A stretch of 64,000 nt of DNA from Methanofollis liminatans DSM 4140. Its GTDB lineage: Archaea; Halobacteriota; Methanomicrobia; Methanomicrobiales; Methanofollaceae. Both the position numbers and the translations under genes were made by a program. The number at the start of each line of letters is the position of its first letter. The stretch's first letter is position 1. The notes beneath the pieces are model-generated. The model ran no database searches. It saw only the letters and a list, made by a program, of their open reading frames with translations, and had not been told where the DNA came from. The stretch spans positions 951,706 to 1,015,705 of the forward strand of contig NZ_CM001555.1 in assembly GCF_000275865.1 (NCBI RefSeq), in the 5' to 3' direction. Below, one piece after another: positions 15,699 to 24,443 of this stretch.

Positions 15699-16124
15699 AT
15701 GTTTAAAAAAATCGTCGTCGCTATCGACGGGTCAGATATCAGCCTGAAGGCGCTCGAGGTTGCTCTGTCTGAGGCCCGGATCTGGAATGCCGAACTCCAT
15801 GTGATCTACGTCGTCGAAACCAGCATGTTCTCCTCCATCCCCATGGACAACACCTGGGAAATTATCTACTCGCTCCTTGAAAGCGAAGGAAAAGAGGTCT
15901 TCCAGAAGAGCAAGGAACGTGCCGCACAGGACGGAGTCTCGCTCATCACGCACCTCAAGGACGGACATGCCGGCAACGAGATCGTCTCCCTTACCGAAGA
16001 GCTGCACGCCGACCTGATCGTGATCGGTTCGCGTGGGAAGACCAATATCGATCGCCTCCTTCTTGGCAGCGTTTCGGAGCATGTTGTTCGGAACAGCAGC
16101 TGCACGACGATGGTGGTGAGATAA
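15699..16124 (+). CDS. Universal stress protein (UspA family)
   Basis: 141 residues. KIVVAIDGSDISLKALEVAL at the start and LIVIGSRGKTNIDRLLLGS with VVRNSSCTTMVVR at the end are the UspA fold with the ATP-binding G-2x-G-9x-G(S/T) motif. Ribosome site GAGGTG before ATG. Probably a nucleotide-binding regulator; partners unknown. The CBS-domain gene follows 20 bases later on the same strand, another adenylate-sensing type, so they may be co-transcribed. Confidence 0.88.
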   Translation: MFKKIVVAIDGSDISLKALEVALSEARIWNAELHVIYVVETSMFSSIPMDNTWEIIYSLLESEGKEVFQKSKERAAQDGVSLITHLKDGHAGNEIVSLTEELHADLIVIGSRGKTNIDRLLLGSVSEHVVRNSSCTTMVVR

Positions 16125-16144
16125 TTCCAGTTGACATAACCGAG

Positions 16145-16996
16145 ATGTTCGTCCAGGACTACATGACAAAGGATGTGGTCTCTGTTGAGATCCCGAGCAA
16201 CCGCGATGATATCCTCAAGATACTGAAAAGGACCGGTATCTCGGGTATCCCGGTACGAGAACGGGGCAAGGTCGTCGGCGTGGTCACCAGAAAAGATCTC
16301 CTCCGCAAGTCCGAGGAGACGCAGGTGGCGCTCCTGATGTCCCCGAAACCCGTTGTGGTAACGCCTGATACCCCGCTCTCCGATGCAGCGGCGGTGATGG
16401 TCAGGCATAACTACCGGAGACTGCCGGTCGTCGACGACAACGGCAGCCTTGTCGGGCTGCTCAGCGTGGCCGACCTCATTGCGGCGATCGCCCAGCTGCG
16501 GATCAAGGACGAGATCAGGGACTACTACCTCAGCAGCACCTTCGCCCTCTGGGAGGAAACGCCGCTCCCCCTTGTCGGCCGGATCATGGAGATCTCCGAT
16601 GTCGAAGCCGTTCCGATCATGGACGAGCGTGGCGTGGTATCAGGGATCATCTCAGAGCGCGACCTGATCAGAAACTCCCACATTGAGGACTCGGTCGAGG
16701 TCTCGGATTTCTCCAACGGGACCGACGACGACGAATGGAGCTGGGAGAGTATCAGGGACATGCACACGGTCAGCTACGGGGTCTCCAAGGTCCAGCTCCC
16801 TGAAAGGCCGGTCAGGACGGCGATGGTGAAGAATGTTGTCACCGTCCCGAAAAACGCCGGCGTTTCTGAGTGTGCCCTTCTCATGAAGCGTTCCCGCGTC
16901 GACCAGCTGCCGGTGGTCAACGGGGACAAAAGACTCATCGCCATGCTCTTTGACCGCGAGTTGATCCGGGTGCTCTGCAAGGGCCAGGATCAATAA
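16145..16996 (+). CDS. Protein with four CBS domains
   Basis: 283 residues made of four CBS motifs, forming two Bateman modules: residues about 1-60, 65-125, 135-190 and 220-280. Each contains the typical GIPV.../V(V/G)..R.DL(L/I) pattern (for example [20 protein letters not shown] and [19 protein letters not shown]). No extra catalytic domain. It likely binds adenine nucleotides or S-adenosylmethionine and regulates other proteins. An acidic insert ([13 protein letters not shown]) separates modules. Confidence 0.85.
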   Translation: MFVQDYMTKDVVSVEIPSNRDDILKILKRTGISGIPVRERGKVVGVVTRKDLLRKSEETQVALLMSPKPVVVTPDTPLSDAAAVMVRHNYRRLPVVDDNGSLVGLLSVADLIAAIAQLRIKDEIRDYYLSSTFALWEETPLPLVGRIMEISDVEAVPIMDERGVVSGIISERDLIRNSHIEDSVEVSDFSNGTDDDEWSWESIRDMHTVSYGVSKVQLPERPVRTAMVKNVVTVPKNAGVSECALLMKRSRVDQLPVVNGDKRLIAMLFDRELIRVLCKGQDQ

Positions 16997-17030
16997 CCTT
17001 TAAATTTATTGATATCTTTAATACAGATAA
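16997..17030 (+). promoter_or_regulatory. Promoter of the proteasome beta gene
   Basis: CCTTTAAATTTATTG (about 16998-17012) looks like a BRE/TATA pair in the AT-rich gap before psmB. A second TATA-like CTTTTACAAAATTTTTAG lies closer to the start. Confidence 0.45.
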
Positions 17031-17076
17031 CGCTTTTACAAAATTTTTAGCGTGTAATTTTCATGGGGGTATTTCA

Positions 17077-17715
17077 ATGCCTGAGATTAATCAGGAGATT
17101 ATGAAAGGCACCACGACAGTGGGGCTTGTATTCGATGAGGGTATCGTTCTCGCAACTGAAAAACGTGCGACGATGGGGACTCTTATCGCCAGCAAAACTG
17201 CAAAAAAAGTGTACCAGATAGCGGACCGCATCGGTATGACAACTGCCGGCGGCGTTGGCGATGCTCAGTCGCTCGCCCGCCTCATGCAGGTGGAGTGCAG
17301 CCTGTACAAAGTCCGCCACGGCAAACCGATCTCCGTCGGTGCTGCGGCGACCCTGCTCTCCAACTATCTGCAGCAGAACCGCTATTACCCGTATTACGTC
17401 CAGCTCCTTGTCGGCGGCGTGGACCGGAATGGACCGAGCGTTTACTCGGTCGATGCGATGGGCGGCGCCTCGAAGGAGACCGACATCGTCTCGACCGGCT
17501 CGGGCTCTCCGATGGCCTACGGCGTGCTTGAGGACCGGTACCACGCTGATATGAACGAACCTGAGGCGGTCGACCTTGCCACCCGTTCCCTCAAGGCCGC
17601 GATGCGCCGTGACTCCGCATCTGGCGAGAATATCAGTATTGTTGTGATCACCAGGGATAAATACGAGGAAAAGGCCGTTCAGGTCACCCAGATGAAACCA
17701 GAACTTACCAGCTAA
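17077..17715 (+). CDS. psmB: 20S proteasome beta subunit
   Basis: 212 residues. A short propeptide ([11 protein letters not shown]) is followed by [20 protein letters not shown]: cleavage after Gly10/11 exposes the catalytic Thr. Lys of EKRATMG and the SGS-type SASGENIS segment near the end complete the active site. It forms the inner rings of the archaeal 20S protease. Full length. A T-run 4 bases after the stop separates it from aCPSF1. Confidence 0.95.
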   Translation: MPEINQEIMKGTTTVGLVFDEGIVLATEKRATMGTLIASKTAKKVYQIADRIGMTTAGGVGDAQSLARLMQVECSLYKVRHGKPISVGAAATLLSNYLQQNRYYPYYVQLLVGGVDRNGPSVYSVDAMGGASKETDIVSTGSGSPMAYGVLEDRYHADMNEPEAVDLATRSLKAAMRRDSASGENISIVVITRDKYEEKAVQVTQMKPELTS

Positions 17716-17718
17716 CTC

Positions 17719-17724
17719 TTTTTT
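17719..17724 (+). terminator. T-run after psmB
   Basis: Six T residues just after the psmB stop and 12 bases before the next start; a plausible U-tract terminator. Confidence 0.5.
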
Positions 17725-17736
17725 AGGACGATATTA

Positions 17737-19626
17737 ATGTTGATTGAGGACAGACTCAAGGAACTCAGGGATAAGATCAATACCAAGGTCCCGGCCGGGA
17801 TCACCATCTCTGATGTTGAATTTGAAGGCCCAGAACTGGTCATCTACACCGATGATCCCAAAAAGTTCGCCGACCAGGAGGATCTGATCAGGGTTCTCGC
17901 ACGGGAACTGCGCAAACGCATCGTCGTACGGCCGAACATCCTCGAAGACCCCGAGACGGCCGCGACGAAGATCAAATCGGTCGTCCCTGACAACGCCGGC
18001 ATTTCCGATATCTTTTTTGACCCTGACACCGGCGAGGTGCTGATCGAAGCGGAAAAGCCCGGCATTGTCATCGGAAAAAACGGGGCGACGCTGCGCGACA
18101 TCACCAAGAGCACCTGCTGGACCCCCAAAGTGGTCCGCACCCCGCCGATCGAGAGCTCGACCGTCAAACAGGTCCGTCAGTACCTCAGGTCGGTCAAGGA
18201 CGAGCGCAAGACGTTCCTGCGCACGATCGGCCGGCGGATCCACCGTGACGTGATCGCAAAGGACCAGTGGGTGCGGGTCACGACCCTCGGCTGCTGCCGA
18301 GAGGTCGGACGGGCGGCGTTCCTGCTGACGACACCCGAGAGTCGGGTCCTCATCGACTGCGGCGAAAAGCCCGGGAGCACGACGAGCACCCCGTACCTCT
18401 ACGTCCCCGAGATCTCGCCCCTCTCCTCGCTCGACGCCGTCGTCCTCACCCATGCCCACCTTGACCACTGCGCACTCGTCCCTCTTCTCTTTAAATATGG
18501 TTATGACGGCCCGGTGTACTCGACCCCCCCGACACGCGACCTGGCCGCCATGCTCCAGCTCGACTACCTCGACGTCGTCAAAAAGGAGAGCGGGAGACAG
18601 CCGTACACCTCAAACGAGGTGAAAGAGTATATCAAGCACTCGATCACTCTCAACTATGGTTCGGTCACCGACATTGCGCCTGATATCAAACTCACCTTCC
18701 ATAATGCCGGTCATATCCTCGGTTCGGCGATCGCCCACTTCCACCTTGGCGACGGCCTCTACAACATCGCCTTCACCGGGGACTTCAACTACCAGAAGAC
18801 CCGTCTCTTCTCCCCGGCGGTCTCGACCTTCCCCCGCCTCGAAGCCCTGTTCATGGAGAGCACCTACGGCGGGGCAAATGCCCTCCAGCCGGCCCGCGAG
18901 GACGCGGAGGCAAAGCTCTACGATATCGTGACACGGACGATCGAGCGGGGCGGCAAGGTGATCATCCCTGCCTTCGCCGTCGGTCGGTCCCAGGAGGTCA
19001 TGCTCGCCCTCGAAGAGGGGATGAGAAAGGAGAAGATCCCGCGGGTGAAGGTCTATCTCGACGGCATGATCAAGGAGGCGACGGCGATCCACACCACCTA
19101 CCCGGAGTATCTCAATGCGGACCTCCGCAACCAGATCTTCAGGGACGGCATGAACCCCTTCCTTGCGGAATGCTTTGTGCAGGTCGACTCGTCTGATCTG
19201 CGCGAGAAGGTGATCGGCGGCGACCCCTGTGTCATCGTCACCACCAGCGGCATGCTCAGCGGCGGTCCGGTTATGGAGTACCTCTACGCCCTCGCCCCTG
19301 ACGAGCGCAACACGCTCGTCTTCGTCGGCTACCAGGCTGAAGGGACCTTCGGCCGCCGCCTCCAGAAAGGCTGGCGCGAGATCCCGGTCGGCAACCGGGA
19401 GACGATGGTCGTGAAACTGGACATCGATACCGTCGACGGTTTCTCCGGTCACTCAGACCGGAAACAGTTGATGGGCTTTATCCAGCATATCCAGCCGAGG
19501 CCAGAGAAGATCTTCACGATCCACGGCGACGAGAACAGCACGATCGACCTTGCCAGTTCGATCTACAAGCGCTTCCACATCGAGACGCGCTCGCCCCTGA
19601 ACCTCGAGACCTACCGTATGGTATAA
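17737..19626 (+). CDS. aCPSF1 (FttA), beta-CASP ribonuclease and transcription terminator
   Basis: 629 residues. Two N-terminal KH-type RNA-binding domains (residues about 1-70 and 70-145, the second with [14 protein letters not shown]) precede a metallo-beta-lactamase core. The core shows [13 protein letters not shown] (HxHxDH), [10 protein letters not shown], and the beta-CASP signatures [13 protein letters not shown] and [10 protein letters not shown]. This is the universal archaeal aCPSF1, a 5'-3' exo/endoribonuclease that cuts nascent RNA at U-rich ends to release RNA polymerase. Full length; all expected metal ligands seen. Confidence 0.95.
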   Translation: MLIEDRLKELRDKINTKVPAGITISDVEFEGPELVIYTDDPKKFADQEDLIRVLARELRKRIVVRPNILEDPETAATKIKSVVPDNAGISDIFFDPDTGEVLIEAEKPGIVIGKNGATLRDITKSTCWTPKVVRTPPIESSTVKQVRQYLRSVKDERKTFLRTIGRRIHRDVIAKDQWVRVTTLGCCREVGRAAFLLTTPESRVLIDCGEKPGSTTSTPYLYVPEISPLSSLDAVVLTHAHLDHCALVPLLFKYGYDGPVYSTPPTRDLAAMLQLDYLDVVKKESGRQPYTSNEVKEYIKHSITLNYGSVTDIAPDIKLTFHNAGHILGSAIAHFHLGDGLYNIAFTGDFNYQKTRLFSPAVSTFPRLEALFMESTYGGANALQPAREDAEAKLYDIVTRTIERGGKVIIPAFAVGRSQEVMLALEEGMRKEKIPRVKVYLDGMIKEATAIHTTYPEYLNADLRNQIFRDGMNPFLAECFVQVDSSDLREKVIGGDPCVIVTTSGMLSGGPVMEYLYALAPDERNTLVFVGYQAEGTFGRRLQKGWREIPVGNRETMVVKLDIDTVDGFSGHSDRKQLMGFIQHIQPRPEKIFTIHGDENSTIDLASSIYKRFHIETRSPLNLETYRMV

Positions 19627-19631
19627 TTCAG

Positions 19632-20696
19632 ATGAAGCAGCGCCTCCCCCTCCTGCTCGGTGTCTTTGCCGTCATGGCGCTCTCAAACGCCGTGGTGCCG
19701 GTCCTGCCCTCGCTTGCTGAGGGCACCGCCCTGCAGGGCGCCATTTATTCGGCGTATTTTTTTGGGGCGATGCTGACGGTCATTCCGGCCGGAATCCTCT
19801 CTGATCGTATCGGGAGGGTGCCGCTGCTCCGGGCCGGGCTTGTGCTCACCCTCGTGAGCGGGGCCCTGATCCTGGTCATATCAGATCCCGTCGCCCTGCT
19901 CGCCATCCGTGCGGTGGAGGGGGTCGCCGCCGGCCTCTTCGTGCCTGCGGCGATGTCCTGGATCAATCTCCAGCCCGACCACGAGGGGATGAGCGGCAAC
20001 TTCATCGCCGCCCTGAACCTCGGGCTGGTCTCCGGTCTTGTCCTGGCCGGCTGGCTCACCGTGCCTGCGGGTGTGCTTGGCGGGGTCATCGTCTTCACCG
20101 CCTTCACGGCAGTTCCTCTGCTGATGACGGTCTTTGTGGGGGAGACGGTCGGGCCGGGGCGGGGGCGTGCCGACCTGCTCGGCGTCGGCAGAGATAATTT
20201 CTGGCTCTACATCTCGGCGATCGTGCTGATCGGGGCGACCGGGGTGGTGACCGCCCTCTACCCCGACTTCACCGGCGAGTCCGCGGCGAACCTGGGAGTG
20301 CAACTCGGGCTGATGAACGTGGCGACGATCGTCGCCTCCCTTGCAGCGTCAAGGGTTCACCTTGCCCCGATCCCGACGATCAGGGTCTCTGCCGTTTTGA
20401 TGGCGGCGGGGGTGGCGCTCTCGTTCTTTACGCCGGCGGCGTTCGTGTTCATCGGGGGGATCGCCGGTGTGGTGATGATCGCCCAGATCAACTATCTTGC
20501 GGCGAATCCCGGACAGCAGGGAGCGATCATGGGGCTCTTCAACGCTTCCAGCTATGCCGGGATGACGCTCTTACCGTTCGTTGCCGGCGTAGTCGCCGAA
20601 GTGGAGAGTTTTTCTGCGGCATTCGCCGTTACTGCGATCCTCGCCGCCCTGATGGCCGTGACGATCGGGCGGTGCCGGTGCTATCTGGAATCATAA
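19632..20696 (+). CDS. Major facilitator superfamily transporter
   Basis: 354 residues, about 11-12 hydrophobic helices. The loop after helix 2 has ILSDRIGRVPLLRAG, the classical MFS motif A (G..SDR.GRR..L). Only 5 bases after aCPSF1, so possibly co-transcribed. Substrate unknown; shorter than most MFS drug exporters (about 400). No fused domains. Confidence 0.8.
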   Translation: MKQRLPLLLGVFAVMALSNAVVPVLPSLAEGTALQGAIYSAYFFGAMLTVIPAGILSDRIGRVPLLRAGLVLTLVSGALILVISDPVALLAIRAVEGVAAGLFVPAAMSWINLQPDHEGMSGNFIAALNLGLVSGLVLAGWLTVPAGVLGGVIVFTAFTAVPLLMTVFVGETVGPGRGRADLLGVGRDNFWLYISAIVLIGATGVVTALYPDFTGESAANLGVQLGLMNVATIVASLAASRVHLAPIPTIRVSAVLMAAGVALSFFTPAAFVFIGGIAGVVMIAQINYLAANPGQQGAIMGLFNASSYAGMTLLPFVAGVVAEVESFSAAFAVTAILAALMAVTIGRCRCYLES

Positions 20697-20708
20697 TGTG
20701 GAGAGATT

Positions 20709-21131
20709 ATGTCAGAGAAATGTGCATTTCATGACCTGAACGGCGCGACCGTCCAGGAGAAGTTTGCCGCCCTCGGCATCGAGCCCGGGGCGAGAATCGA
20801 TATCCTCGAACTCCAGCGGCTCTCGAACTGCTACACAGTGCGTTCTATCATCTACTTCGAGGAGGAGATGGCGCGAAAAGGAGACCTTGAGGGCGATGAG
20901 AAGGCGTATGCGGGTGTGCCCGAGTCGGACCGTCCCTTTGTTTCCGTCGAGGCGTTTCTGAAGTTTGCCCGGGAGTACGACCCGTATGCCTTTGATATCA
21001 GGCTCAAGGACCTCCCGATCATGATCGAGATCGTCATGGTGGGCGAGATCGAGGGGACACCCTATCTCACCGGGCTGATGCCTTTCCTTGACGAGCTCCA
21101 GGACTTTGAAGAGCCCGACGTCCTCGGGTGA
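20709..21131 (+). CDS. Conserved-looking hypothetical protein
   Basis: 140 residues, soluble and acidic (FVSVEAFLKFAREYDPYAFD; DEKAYAGVPESDR). One cysteine-histidine pair (KCAFHDL) at the start and CYTVRSIIYF in the middle. No family recognised. Starts 12 bases after the MFS stop and ends 5 bases before the convergent RNase III gene. Confidence 0.6.
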   Translation: MSEKCAFHDLNGATVQEKFAALGIEPGARIDILELQRLSNCYTVRSIIYFEEEMARKGDLEGDEKAYAGVPESDRPFVSVEAFLKFAREYDPYAFDIRLKDLPIMIEIVMVGEIEGTPYLTGLMPFLDELQDFEEPDVLG

Positions 21132-21136
21132 ACCGC

Positions 21137-21844
21137 TCACGAGGGTGTTTCGAGCACCTCGAGGGCGACCCGTGCAGCCTCTTTTTTTGCGCCGGCCTTG
21201 CTCCCACCGCTGCCGAAGGCGGAGAAGTGCCCGGCGACGGTGACGGCGCTGACAAATGTCGGGTCGTGGTCAGGGCCGTCCCTGGAGACGATCAGGTACT
21301 CAGGGAGGCCGAGGCGCTCCTGCTGGAGACGTTCCTGAAGGCGGCCGATCGTGTTTCCGCTCGGGTCGAAGTGGAGGATATCGTCGGCGACAAGCCCGAG
21401 GACGATCGACCGTGTCCTGTCCAGGCCGAGATGGAGGTAGAGGGCGCAGATGAACGCCTCGAAGACGTCGGCGATGATCGAGGGGATGAGGGGCTGACCG
21501 ACGCCGAGGAGGATGAGGTTTTCGAGCCCGATGCCGGTGCCCGGGACGATTGTACCGAGGTGTTCGTTCTTTGTCGCCTCCATCCTCTTTGAAAGCGCTC
21601 CTTCGGAGCACTGGAAGGTGCAGAGGAGGTACTCGGCGACGATAAAATTGAGGATGCGGTCCCCCAGGAATTCGAGGCGCTCGTAGTCCGGGCAGGGGAG
21701 GAGGCCGAAGGGGTTTTCGTGGGCATAGGAGCGATGGGTGAACGCCCGGTTATAGCGTTCGAGCACGTCGTCCGGGATATCGGTGACGCCGATCTGCGGT
21801 TGCGCGAGAAATGTTTGGAGTGTTGTCTTTCGTTTCCAGTCCAT
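21137..21844 (-). CDS. rnc: Ribonuclease III (bacterial type) with dsRNA-binding domain
   Basis: 235 residues. RNase III signature ERLEFLGD gives E55, E58 and D62. ADVFEAFICALYLH gives D126 and E129, which match the catalytic acidic residues of bacterial RNase III. A C-terminal double-stranded-RNA-binding domain follows (about residues 165-232, with FGSGGSKAGAKKEAARVALE). RNase III is sporadic in archaea, so this is probably a transferred gene, still intact. It would cut double-stranded RNA, for example rRNA precursors or antisense pairs. Confidence 0.88.
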   Translation of the reverse strand: MDWKRKTTLQTFLAQPQIGVTDIPDDVLERYNRAFTHRSYAHENPFGLLPCPDYERLEFLGDRILNFIVAEYLLCTFQCSEGALSKRMEATKNEHLGTIVPGTGIGLENLILLGVGQPLIPSIIADVFEAFICALYLHLGLDRTRSIVLGLVADDILHFDPSGNTIGRLQERLQQERLGLPEYLIVSRDGPDHDPTFVSAVTVAGHFSAFGSGGSKAGAKKEAARVALEVLETPS

Positions 21845-21924
21845 CCGGATGCTCCGTGGATGATCGGTTCATGGGACGCCGATCGTGGGAAAAGTCTATT
21901 TCTCTTAAAAGATAGGTTTTTTCC

Positions 21925-23340
21925 ATGATGAAGATGCTGATCGGGGGTGCATGGACTGACGCCTCGTCAGGGCGGACGATGGGCGTCGTCAACCCGGCCA
22001 CCTGGGCTGAGATCGGGAGCGTCCCGCTGGGCGGGCCCGAAGACGCCGGGGCGGCGGTCGAGGCGGCTGAGGGCGCTCTCGCCGGGTGGTCTGAAGTGCC
22101 GGCGCTGGAGCGCGGCAGGGTGCTCGCCCGGACCGCCGCCCTGGTGCGGGAGGAGGTCGGACGACTGGCGGCCCTCCTTGTCGCCGAGCAGGGCAAACCC
22201 CTCAGGGAGGCGACCGACGAGGTGAGGGGGTTCGCGCATATCCTGGAGTACTATGCCGGGCTCTCCTCGTCGCTCCACGGCGAGACGATGGCGACGAAGG
22301 CCTATGGTCGGATCGTCATCGAGAAGCGGCCCCTGGGCGTCTGCGTCGGGATCGTGCCCTGGAACATGCCGGTGATCATCGCCGGGTGGAAGATCGGGCC
22401 GGCGCTCCTGGCCGGAAACACCATGGTGCTCAAACCCGCGAGCACGACGCCACTCACCACCCTCGAGATCGGCGAACTCTTCGTCAGGGCCGGGCTGCCG
22501 CCAGGCGTGCTCAACATCGTCACCGGGCCCGGGGAGAGCCTCGGGGAGGCGCTGGTCACCCACCCGGCGGTCAGGAAGGTTTCGTTCACCGGGGAGGTCG
22601 GGACCGGGCGGCATGTCGCCGAGGCGGCGGCGCCCACGATGAAGCACCTGACCCTGGAGCTCGGCGGGAGCGACCCCGCGATCGTCTGCGACGACGCCGA
22701 TCTCGAAGAGGCCGCTGCCGGTGTGGTCCGGGGCCGGTTCTACAACTGCGGACAGGTCTGCACCGCCGTCAAACGGGTGTACGTCTTTTCCAGCGTTGCC
22801 GACCGGTTCAGGGCACTGGTGAAGGAGAAGACGGAGCGGATCGTCGTCGGCGACGGCATGGGGGCCGGTGTCGGGATGGGCCCGCTGAACAATGCCGCGG
22901 GCTACGAGAGGATGCAGCAGATCGCAGACGATCTCTCCGGCGAGGCGCGGTTCCTTACCGGCGGGGCGGCGACCGGTACAAAGGGCTGGTTTTTTACGCC
23001 GACGGTCGTCACCGACCTGCCCGCGGGCGCCCTGCCCCTGCGCGAGGAGGTCTTCGGCCCGATCCTGCCGGTGATCGAGGTGCACGATCTCGATGAGGCG
23101 ATCGAAGGGGCGAACTCGACGAATTACGGCCTTGGCGCCTCGATCTGGACGAAAAGCCTGGAGCGGGCAGAACGCGGCTGCCGGGACCTTGAGGCCGGGA
23201 TCGTCTGGGTGAACCAGCACCTGAAAATCCCGCCGGAAGCGCCGTTTGGCGGGACGAAGGGGAGCGGCATCGGGAGAGAGAACGGGCCGCGGTCGCTCGA
23301 CCGCTATACCGAGGAGCGGTCGATCCTGATCCGGTTATGA
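21925..23340 (+). CDS. Aldehyde dehydrogenase family protein (possible lactaldehyde or succinate-semialdehyde dehydrogenase)
   Basis: 471 residues, full length. Landmarks: VPWNMPVIIAGWKIGPAL (cofactor site), SFTGEVGTGRHVAE, catalytic Glu in LELGGSDPAIV, catalytic Cys in NCGQVCTAVKRV, and GPLNNA. It oxidises an aldehyde with NAD(P)+. In methanogens a related enzyme (CofA) makes lactate for F420, but sequence alone does not settle which aldehyde is used here. ATG 21925 is directly followed by another ATG. Confidence 0.85.
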   Translation: MMKMLIGGAWTDASSGRTMGVVNPATWAEIGSVPLGGPEDAGAAVEAAEGALAGWSEVPALERGRVLARTAALVREEVGRLAALLVAEQGKPLREATDEVRGFAHILEYYAGLSSSLHGETMATKAYGRIVIEKRPLGVCVGIVPWNMPVIIAGWKIGPALLAGNTMVLKPASTTPLTTLEIGELFVRAGLPPGVLNIVTGPGESLGEALVTHPAVRKVSFTGEVGTGRHVAEAAAPTMKHLTLELGGSDPAIVCDDADLEEAAAGVVRGRFYNCGQVCTAVKRVYVFSSVADRFRALVKEKTERIVVGDGMGAGVGMGPLNNAAGYERMQQIADDLSGEARFLTGGAATGTKGWFFTPTVVTDLPAGALPLREEVFGPILPVIEVHDLDEAIEGANSTNYGLGASIWTKSLERAERGCRDLEAGIVWVNQHLKIPPEAPFGGTKGSGIGRENGPRSLDRYTEERSILIRL

Positions 23341-23475
23341 CCGTCGCCGTCTCTCGCGTGAGGTCGGTCTGCTTCTCCGGAGATCCTCACGCAAAAAGAC
23401 GCCCTGCCTGACCGGCGGCGGTGTGAGAAACAGGCCCGAACGGGCAAAGAACAAGAAAGGGAAGGGGTGTGATCT
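23341..23475. other. Short intergenic gap between convergent genes
   Basis: The aldehyde dehydrogenase and SpeD-like genes converge here. No gene or strong hairpin seen. Confidence 0.5.
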
Positions 23476-23937
23476 TCAGTCTCTGAAGAGCACGTGGGTG
23501 GTCATCGAGCTGGCGCCAAAGAACTTCTTGCAGAACTCGGCCATCTGCTTGGGGCCGTAGGCCTTGCAGGAGAAGATGTCGAGGTAGGCAGCGTTGGTGT
23601 CGTTGGCGAAGTGACCGGAGATCAGGGAGGTCTCGATGAGCTGGGTCATGGAGTAGCCGGCAACCTTGGCGCACGGGCCGAAGTGGACGACGGTCGGCTC
23701 GCCGAAGCGCTTCATGTCGATGAGGTCGCAGAGCTCGACGATGAACCGCTTGATGAGGTCGGCGTCTCTGATCGCTGCCGGGTCGCAGTCCTTGAGATCG
23801 ACACTGGTGTAAAGCCCCCAGGAACCCTGCTCATTGTATTTCTTGATGATCTCATCGTCAGAGAGAGAGTCCCAGTAGTTCACGGTCTCGTTCACGTTAA
23901 GCATGTCAGCCTGATTGCGGATATCGGTCTCAGTCAT
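23476..23937 (-). CDS. S-adenosylmethionine decarboxylase-family protein (SpeD-like)
   Basis: 153 residues from ATG 23937, with GGAGGGGG upstream. The C-terminal half aligns with class 1 SpeD by fixed spacing: Ser96, Ser104 (future pyruvoyl group), His109 and Cys124 sit at -8, 0, +5 and +20. These are exactly as Ser55, Ser63, His68 and Cys83 in the Thermotoga enzyme (recalled positions). DIFSCKAYG matches the D.FtCg block. However, the usual His after the cleaved Ser is Leu (TSLISGH), and an N-terminal extension of about 75 residues is longer than in SpeD. It may make decarboxylated AdoMet for polyamines or have changed substrate. Confidence 0.7.
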   Translation of the reverse strand: MTETDIRNQADMLNVNETVNYWDSLSDDEIIKKYNEQGSWGLYTSVDLKDCDPAAIRDADLIKRFIVELCDLIDMKRFGEPTVVHFGPCAKVAGYSMTQLIETSLISGHFANDTNAAYLDIFSCKAYGPKQMAEFCKKFFGASSMTTHVLFRD

Positions 23938-24443
23938 TTTTATCACAACCCCCTCCGGAGAGAACTCTGGAGGCATTGATGTAATTACAACACATATTCA
24001 GGATTTAAAAATTTCCATCAAGACACCTCTCCTCGATCATGATAAAAACCCCAAATTTTGTTCTGAATTGATTTATGATGTCAATTAATCGCCTAATTTA
24101 TACAATTTCTTTGAAATTCCGTCCAAATCCAACGAAGCCCGATTTAAACCGATTTTAATACCCACAACCGCAGTACGCCTCTCTTATGCCCTCGATTGGT
24201 TCTGCGCTCTATAATTGGTCAGATTTCAATTTGAATTGATTAAACGCGCAAGAAAAAGGAAAGAGAGGGTTTAATTTGGCCAAAATTGGCATATTCTGTT
24301 TTAATTGGGCAAAAAGGGATTCGTGAATCAATTTTTAGGGATAATACGTTTGTTCCTGTCATGTTCTGTTTAAATTGAAATCGGCCGCGACAACATTGAA
24401 TTGCGTATGAAAAATATAATAAAAAATATGTGTGCCTCAAAGA
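23938..24443. promoter_or_regulatory. AT-rich noncoding region with repeated CAATT/AATTG words
   Basis: About 500 bases without a convincing gene, strikingly AT-rich beside GC-rich genes. AATTG or CAATT occurs about ten times (for example GAATTGATTTATG, TCAATTTGAATTGATTAA, GGCCAAAATTGGC, TTTAAATTGAAATC). GGCCAAAATTGGC contains a near-perfect inverted repeat. It includes the SpeD promoter on the minus strand. It could be a regulatory or replication-related region. Confidence 0.4.

Noticed and set aside
24240-24440. 66-residue minus-strand frame in the AT-rich gap
   Set aside because: AT-biased composition, no ribosome site, no recognisable pattern.
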